Source: Clostridia bacterium (GTDB lineage Bacteria > Aerophobota > Aerophobia > Aerophobales > AE-B3A). Taken from it: 9,002 nucleotides of DNA. Both the position numbers and the translations under genes were made by a program. Location of the stretch: NCBI GenBank assembly GCA_030610745.1, contig JAUWRC010000056.1, forward strand, positions 1-9,002, read 5' to 3'. Under the pieces are notes generated by a model, which was not told where the DNA came from, did not search any database, and worked only from the letters and a program-made list of their open reading frames with translations. Shown one piece after another: positions 5,846-9,002 of this stretch. The number at the start of each line of letters is the position of its first letter. Position 1 is the stretch's first letter.

Positions 5846-6322
5846 ATGCCAAGAGGTAGAGAATCTTGGAAGCAGCAGCCTTGGTGGTATGGAAGATTTA
5901 GAGGATGTGGTTATAGACTAACTGTACCAAGAGAGGTGATATTAGGTGTTTTGAGCAAAACCTCTGGGCATTTAAGCGCTGAAGATATATATCTCGCAGT
6001 TCATAAGGTTTATCCTGCTATTGGACTTACAACTATTTATCGCACGTTGGAGTTATTGGTGCAAATGGGATTGGTCTTTAAATTTAATTTTGGAGATAAA
6101 AGGGCCCGCTATGAATTAGCAGAAGGATCCAAAGGCATAAGACACCATCATCATTTAGTATGTACCCACTGTGGCAAAGTAATGGACTATACGGATTTTA
6201 TTGATGAAGAAGTAGAACTATTAAATCAAATTGAGAAAGGTCTTTCTAAAAAATTTAATTTCAAGATTACAAATCATCTTATTCAGTTTTATGGATTATG
6301 CGAAAAGTGTCAGGAAAAATAG
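5846..6322 (+). CDS. Fur-family metal/peroxide-responsive transcriptional regulator
   Basis: A 158-residue protein counted from the ATG at 5846, which has AAGGAG at a proper distance. The winged-helix domain spans about residues 22-90, with the 'GHLSAEDIY' helix and the recognition helix 'GLTTIYRTLELL' (60-71). The dimerisation domain carries HHHH (100-103), the zinc-binding pairs C106/C109 and C152/C155, and a metal-site aspartate in 'VMDY'. It therefore has a structural Cys4 zinc site and the usual regulatory ligands. Whether it senses iron, zinc or peroxide cannot be told from sequence; the nearby glutaredoxin-like and probable OsmC genes favour a PerR-like role (inference). Unusual is the N-terminal extension rich in Trp, Arg and Gly (WKQQPWWYGRFRGCGYR) with a cysteine at position 21, just before the DNA-binding domain. 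The gene heads the cluster and probably represses it through the inverted repeat over its own -35 box. Confidence 0.9.
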   Translation: MPRGRESWKQQPWWYGRFRGCGYRLTVPREVILGVLSKTSGHLSAEDIYLAVHKVYPAIGLTTIYRTLELLVQMGLVFKFNFGDKRARYELAEGSKGIRHHHHLVCTHCGKVMDYTDFIDEEVELLNQIEKGLSKKFNFKITNHLIQFYGLCEKCQEK

Positions 6323-6385
6323 TTTTTATATTTTTTCGATATTAATGAAAATGGTTTCTATTAACAATGAAAGGGGGTGATTAAG

Positions 6386-6775
6386 ATGCCAGGAGGAGAC
6401 AGAACTGGCCCTTCGGGGTTAGGACCTATGACAGGTCGCGCTGCAGGCTATTGTGCGGGTTATCCTGTGCCCGGCTATATGAATCCAGTGCCAGGCAGAG
6501 GTTTGGGCTTTGGAGTTGGAGGTGGCTGGGGTAGAGGACGCGGTCGGGGCCGTGGCTGGGGTAGAGGTTTCGGTTGGCGTTCGGCCGCTTATCCTTATAC
6601 CTATGGTGCTGCTTATTCTCCAGTACCCTATGGCGACTTTCCATATACTCCTGAGATAACTCCTACGCAGGAAGCAGATATGCTTAGGGATCAAGCCAAG
6701 GCGATGCAGGATGAAATCAAGGCTATTAACGAACGTATCGGTGAGCTGGAATCTGCAGCAAAGAAGGCCGAATAA
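6386..6775 (+). CDS. DUF5320-like Gly/Arg-rich protein with C-terminal coiled coil
   Basis: A 129-residue protein. I take the ATG at 6386 because AAGGGGGTGA (6371-6380), nearly the full anti-16S complement, lies just before it; a GTG at 6377 is inside that site. Residues 1-32 form the recognisable signature 'MPGGDRTGPSGLGPMTGRAAGYCAGY..PGYMN', as in small DUF5320-type proteins. Residues 37-65 are a low-complexity tract of Gly, Arg, Trp and Phe (GRGRGRGRGWGRGFGW). Residues 66-90 are rich in Tyr and Pro. Residues 91-129 form an acidic/basic helix likely to make a coiled coil (EADMLRDQAKAMQDEIKAI). There is one cysteine (C23), no signal peptide and no known enzymatic motif. The function is unknown. 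From memory, such genes often neighbour NifX/NifB-like genes in anaerobes, as here. The strong ribosome-binding site suggests abundant expression. Confidence 0.75.
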   Translation: MPGGDRTGPSGLGPMTGRAAGYCAGYPVPGYMNPVPGRGLGFGVGGGWGRGRGRGRGWGRGFGWRSAAYPYTYGAAYSPVPYGDFPYTPEITPTQEADMLRDQAKAMQDEIKAINERIGELESAAKKAE

Positions 6776-6779
6776 CAGG

Positions 6780-6837
6780 CGCTCAAAATCAAAGTTGGAG
6801 TAAGTAAGAAAGAGCTCGCTTACTTACTCCTTGAGCG
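6780..6837 (+). promoter_or_regulatory. Long two-part intergenic hairpin between the DUF5320-like and NifX-like genes
   Basis: A perfect 12-bp stem GGAGTAAGTAAG (6797-6808) / CTTACTTACTCC (6819-6830) has a 10-nt loop containing GAGCTC. It is continued by CGCTCAA (6780-6786) pairing with TTGAGCG (6831-6837), with a 10-nt bulge on the 5' side only and no gap on the 3' side. No U-tract follows; the next bases are TATATTTGTG, then a ribosome-binding site at 6848-6854. It is therefore not a normal terminator. It might be an mRNA-stabilising or processing hairpin or a partial attenuator within the operon. Confidence 0.6.
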
Positions 6838-6861
6838 TATATTTGTGAAAGGAGATTATTT

Positions 6862-7260
6862 ATGCGAGTTGCCATATCCACAGATGGAGATTTTGTATCT
6901 GCCCATTTTGGCAGATGCCCATCTTTTACTATTTTAAATATTGAAGATGGCAAAGTCACAAAACAAGAGGTATTAGACAATCCCGGACATCAGCCCGGCT
7001 TCATCCCACAATTCTTACATCAGAAAGGCGTTGAGTGCATAGTTTGTGGTGGCATGGGAGTGCGAGCAACAGGGTTTTTCAATGAGCTTGGCATACAGAC
7101 TATTGTAGGTGTAGGCGGAAGAATAGATGAGGTGATAGAGAAGATTCAAAAAGGAACCTTAGAAGGCGGAGAAAGTTTATGTAAACCCGGTTTAGGTAAG
7201 GGGTATGGTTTAGATAAGACCGAGTGTGACCATCCTGAACAAGATGAGTGTGAGCATTAA
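6862..7260 (+). CDS. NifX/NifB-like (dinitrogenase iron-molybdenum cofactor type) protein, copy 1
   Basis: A 132-residue single-domain protein of the NifX/NafY/NifB C-terminal fold. It opens with 'MRVAISTDG' and has the family turn 'SAHFGRCPSF' (13-22) and the glycine-rich 'CGGMGVRATGFF' segment (62-73). Relatives bind iron- or molybdenum-sulfur cofactors or their precursors in nitrogen fixers, but many anaerobes carry stand-alone versions of unknown role. No nif gene is nearby, so nitrogenase work is unlikely. A distinctive tail after residue 105 carries C107, C122, H124, C130 and H132 (TECDHPEQDECEH), which could bind metal. AAAGGAG (6848-6854) precedes the ATG by seven bases. The preceding hairpin separates it from the DUF5320-like gene, and a second family member follows after 24 nt. 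Confidence 0.85.
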   Translation: MRVAISTDGDFVSAHFGRCPSFTILNIEDGKVTKQEVLDNPGHQPGFIPQFLHQKGVECIVCGGMGVRATGFFNELGIQTIVGVGGRIDEVIEKIQKGTLEGGESLCKPGLGKGYGLDKTECDHPEQDECEH

Positions 7261-7284
7261 AAAATAAGATGAGGAGACAATGTT

Positions 7285-7662
7285 ATGAAGATTTGTGTAA
7301 CTTCACAAGGAGATAGTTTAGATTCACAGGTTGACCCACGGTTTGGAAGGTGCCAGTATTTTATAATTGTAGATACAAAGTCTTTTGAATTTGAGGCAAT
7401 CCAGAATTCTAGCATAGACGCCATGGGTGGGGCAGGTATACAATCAGGCGGGTTTGTGGCAGGTAAACAGATAAAGGCGGTACTTACAGGTAATGTTGGC
7501 CCGAATGCCTTTCAAACTCTACAAGCAGCAGGGATAGATGTGATTACCGGTGTCTCTGGTAGCGTTAAGGAAGCAGTAGAAAAGTATAACAAAGGCGAAC
7601 TTAAGCCAACCCAAGGTCCAAGTGTAAGTTCTAAGTTTGGCATACCAGGAAAGGAAAAATAA
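7285..7662 (+). CDS. NifX/NifB-like (dinitrogenase iron-molybdenum cofactor type) protein, copy 2
   Basis: A 125-residue protein of the same family as its upstream neighbour but clearly different in sequence. It has 'MKICVTSQGDSLDSQVDPRFGRC' spread over residues 1-23, 'GGAGIQSGGFVAGKQI' (48-63), 'VLTGNVGPNAFQTLQAAGI' (66-84) and 'ITGVSGSVKEAVEKY' (87-101). This is the more common stand-alone form. It lacks the Cys/His tail of copy 1 and ends in a polar lysine-rich stretch. GAGGAG (7271-7276) precedes the ATG. The pair probably arose by old divergence, not recent duplication, and may act together as carriers or scaffolds for a metal cluster; that joint role is inference. The next gene begins only nine bases after its stop. 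Confidence 0.88.
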   Translation: MKICVTSQGDSLDSQVDPRFGRCQYFIIVDTKSFEFEAIQNSSIDAMGGAGIQSGGFVAGKQIKAVLTGNVGPNAFQTLQAAGIDVITGVSGSVKEAVEKYNKGELKPTQGPSVSSKFGIPGKEK

Positions 7663-7671
7663 AAGAAAAAA

Positions 7672-8520
7672 ATGAAAACTTATTTAGAGTGTATACCATG
7701 TTTCTTCAGGCAAGGGCTCGAAGCTGCTCGAATGACCACTAAAGATGAGGAAAAGCAAAGAAAAGTTCTGGATGAGATAGCTAAAGAACTGCCCAAATTT
7801 TCTCCAGAGAGTACTCCACCAGAGATGGGGAAGAAAATCCATAGAATTGTCCGTCAGGTTACAGAGTCATCTGATCCCTATAGGAAACTCAAAGATAAAT
7901 ATAATAAGATTGCCCTCGGACTTTTCCCTCAATTTAAAGAAAGGGCAAAAAAAGCAAATGATCCCTTACTTATGGGCATAAAGATGGCTACGGCTGGGAA
8001 TATCATTGATTTTGGAATAAGTACCAACCATATTGATATACCTGAAGAAATAGAAAATATCCTCAAGCAAGATTTTGCCATTTTTAATTATACCCAATTT
8101 AAAAAGGCATTAGACTCTGCAGGGGAGATTTTATATATAGCGGATAACTCTGCTGAAGTTGTTTTTGACCGAGTGTTAGTAGAGGTAATAGTGGAGGAGT
8201 CAGGGAAGAAGGTAATCTATGTAGTGAGGGAAAAGCCTGTTATAAATGATGCTACTATAAAAGATGCATTATTTTGCGGAATAGATAAAGTGGCTAAAGT
8301 TATCTCCTCAGGTTCGGATGGACCGGGAACTTTTCTTTCCTCAGCTAGAGATGAATTTCTCGCTTATTTTAACCGAGCTAGATTAATTATTAGTAAAGGG
8401 CAGGGAAATTATGAAACTCTTTCTGGAGAAGATAGACCCATCTTCTTTCTCCTCAAAGCAAAATGTTCTGTAATAGCAAGGGATTTAGGATGTAAAAAAG
8501 GGGATATAGTCTTAAAATGA
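7672..8520 (+). CDS. DUF89 (ARMT1-like) metal-dependent damage-control phosphatase
   Basis: A 282-residue protein of the short prokaryotic DUF89 group (COG1578 type). Motifs seen: N-terminal 'CIPC' (C7, C10), 'AGNIIDFG' (108-115), the metal-site strand 'IADNSAEVVFDR' (156-167), 'KPVINDAT' (188-195), 'SSGSDGPGTFL' (212-222), 'SKGQGNYETL' (241-250) and 'FLLKAKC' (259-265). D157/N158 and the second aspartate region fit the family's divalent-metal centre. Characterised DUF89 proteins hydrolyse damaged or surplus phosphometabolites such as sugar or cofactor phosphates; the substrate of this bacterial/archaeal subgroup is, to my knowledge, not settled. The N-terminal CxxC suggests an added zinc or redox element. 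The ribosome-binding site is weak, and the nine-base gap from the previous stop suggests translational coupling. Its stop overlaps the glutaredoxin-like start by ATGA. Confidence 0.88.
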   Translation: MKTYLECIPCFFRQGLEAARMTTKDEEKQRKVLDEIAKELPKFSPESTPPEMGKKIHRIVRQVTESSDPYRKLKDKYNKIALGLFPQFKERAKKANDPLLMGIKMATAGNIIDFGISTNHIDIPEEIENILKQDFAIFNYTQFKKALDSAGEILYIADNSAEVVFDRVLVEVIVEESGKKVIYVVREKPVINDATIKDALFCGIDKVAKVISSGSDGPGTFLSSARDEFLAYFNRARLIISKGQGNYETLSGEDRPIFFLLKAKCSVIARDLGCKKGDIVLK

Positions 8521-8783
8521 AGAGCTACCCCAGGGTTATTTTATTTTCTTCAGGGTCCTGTCCCTGGTGCTCCAGAGTAAAGAGTTATCTTCGTCAAAAT
8601 GGAGTGAGGGTAAAAGAGATAAGAGTGGATAAGGACCCAGATGCAGCTAAAGATGTGGTAAAAATGACTGGACAGATGGGAGTGCCAGTCCTTTTGATTG
8701 GCAGAGCGAAAATTGTAGGATTTGATAAGGCAAAAATCGATCGACTTTTGGGGTTGAAAAAGCTAGAATGGAATGAGAAATAG
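8517..8783 (+). CDS. Glutaredoxin/NrdH-like thiol-disulfide oxidoreductase
   Basis: An 88-residue thioredoxin-fold protein. The active site CPWC lies at residues 15-18 after the first strand 'RVILFSSGS'. 'MGVPVLLIG' (54-62) holds the cis-proline P57, and 'IVGFDKAKIDRLLG' (66-79) is the usual glutathione/thiol-binding end of the family. The length is typical for NrdH-like or small anaerobe glutaredoxins. It would reduce protein disulfides in the cytoplasm using glutathione, thioredoxin reductase or another low-molecular thiol; the electron donor is unknown. The start codon overlaps the stop of the DUF89 gene as ATGA, so the two are translationally coupled and likely functionally linked. No ribonucleotide reductase gene is in view. 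A weak 7-bp stem (8778-8784 / 8792-8798) spans the stop codon with only a short T run after it. Confidence 0.88.
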   Translation: MKSYPRVILFSSGSCPWCSRVKSYLRQNGVRVKEIRVDKDPDAAKDVVKMTGQMGVPVLLIGRAKIVGFDKAKIDRLLGLKKLEWNEK

Positions 8784-8914
8784 GATGTATCCCTATTTTC
8801 CAAAGGGAAGAAGGTTGAATCTGGGTTGATAGTTAGCTAGATGCAGAGTCTAGAGTTGGGTAAATCTCATTAGAGAACAGAATCGTCGAATTTAAGTTCA
8901 AGAAAGAGATAGAT

Positions 8915-9002
8915 ATGAATAAAGTTAAAGTAAAAAGTAAGCAATTTATCTACAAGGTAAAGGTAAAGTGGAAAAAAGAAAGAAAGGGACTACTTGCTTG
9001 CC
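8915..9002 (+). CDS. Probable OsmC-family protein, N-terminal fragment (3' truncated)
   Basis: The frame from the ATG at 8915 is open to the right edge, giving 29 residues. The stretch 'YKVKVKWKKERKGLLAC' resembles the first beta-hairpin of OsmC/YhfA-type proteins, whose members often begin with a basic 'VKVKWKGGRKGxLxxxGKP' pattern. OsmC proteins reduce organic hydroperoxides through a cysteine pair that would lie beyond the window. The ribosome-binding site is weak (AGAAAGAGAT). The 131 bases before it hold no clear promoter. A redox role would suit the glutaredoxin-like neighbour, but the fragment is too short for a firm call. Confidence 0.45.
   Translation, partial: MNKVKVKSKQFIYKVKVKWKKERKGLLAC

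Noticed and set aside
6377..6385. GTG at 6377 as start of the DUF5320-like gene
   Set aside because: The GTG is part of the ribosome-binding sequence itself, and the conserved family opening begins at the ATG at 6386.
6419..6694. Minus-strand reading frames opposite the Gly/Arg-rich gene
   Set aside because: They are by-products of the repetitive GC-richer coding sequence, have no recognisable domain, and oppose a gene with an excellent ribosome-binding site.
6780..6837. Reading the intergenic hairpin as a simple rho-independent terminator
   Set aside because: No run of T follows on the + strand, and the next gene has no separate promoter that I can see.
8837..8853. CTAGA/TCTAG inverted repeat before the right-edge gene
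   Set aside because: Only 5 bp per arm in AT-rich DNA with no supporting promoter or T-tract; within chance expectation.

Overview
The window is bacterial, compact and AT-rich, with nearly every gene on the + strand. Two good sigma-70-type promoters (TTGACA, 16 bp, TATAAT) and mostly clear purine-rich Shine-Dalgarno sites point to Bacteria. The mix of a DHH-CBS-poly(A)-polymerase-head fusion followed by an M50 protease, NifX/NifB-like proteins, a DUF5320-type protein and a DUF89 phosphatase suggests an anaerobe. A deltaproteobacterial-type or deep uncultured candidate phylum would fit, but no rRNA or other phylogenetic marker is present, so the lineage is an inference only.

Layout. (1) 1-353: the C-terminal TOBE part of an ABC-transporter ATPase, cut by the left edge. 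(2) 363-414: a REP-like double-hairpin element lying against the ribosome-binding site of the next gene. (3) 429-3683: a large tRNA nucleotidyltransferase fused to DHH and CBS domains, then an M50 site-2-type protease. (4) 3684-3757: a spacer with a small GC-rich repeat-like insert. (5) 3758-5560: a self-contained module with its own promoter, a direct repeat that may be an operator, an XRE-ImmA/IrrE protein overlapping a PIN-domain protein, and a terminator. This looks like a toxin-antitoxin-type cassette. (6) 5561-5779: AT-rich DNA in which I see no gene. (7) 5780-8783: a same-strand cluster of a Fur-family regulator, a Gly/Arg-rich DUF5320-like protein, two different NifX/NifB-like proteins, a DUF89 phosphatase and a glutaredoxin-like protein. 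(8) 8915-9002: the beginning of a probable OsmC-family protein, cut by the right edge.

How the parts may work together. The Fur-to-glutaredoxin cluster combines a zinc-containing metal or peroxide sensor, two small proteins of a metal-cluster-binding family, a metal-dependent damage-control phosphatase and thiol-redox proteins. The simplest inference is a metal/redox homeostasis operon controlled by its first gene. The Fur promoter holds a perfect inverted repeat across its -35 box that could be the autoregulatory site. A long imperfect hairpin without a U-tract separates the DUF5320-like gene from the first NifX-like gene and may adjust expression within the operon. The XRE-ImmA/PIN module is independent of both flanks and is the likeliest mobile or defence-related part. 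I did not find a clearly unprecedented system. The best candidates for something under-described are the redox/metal cluster as a unit and the PIN/ImmA pair.
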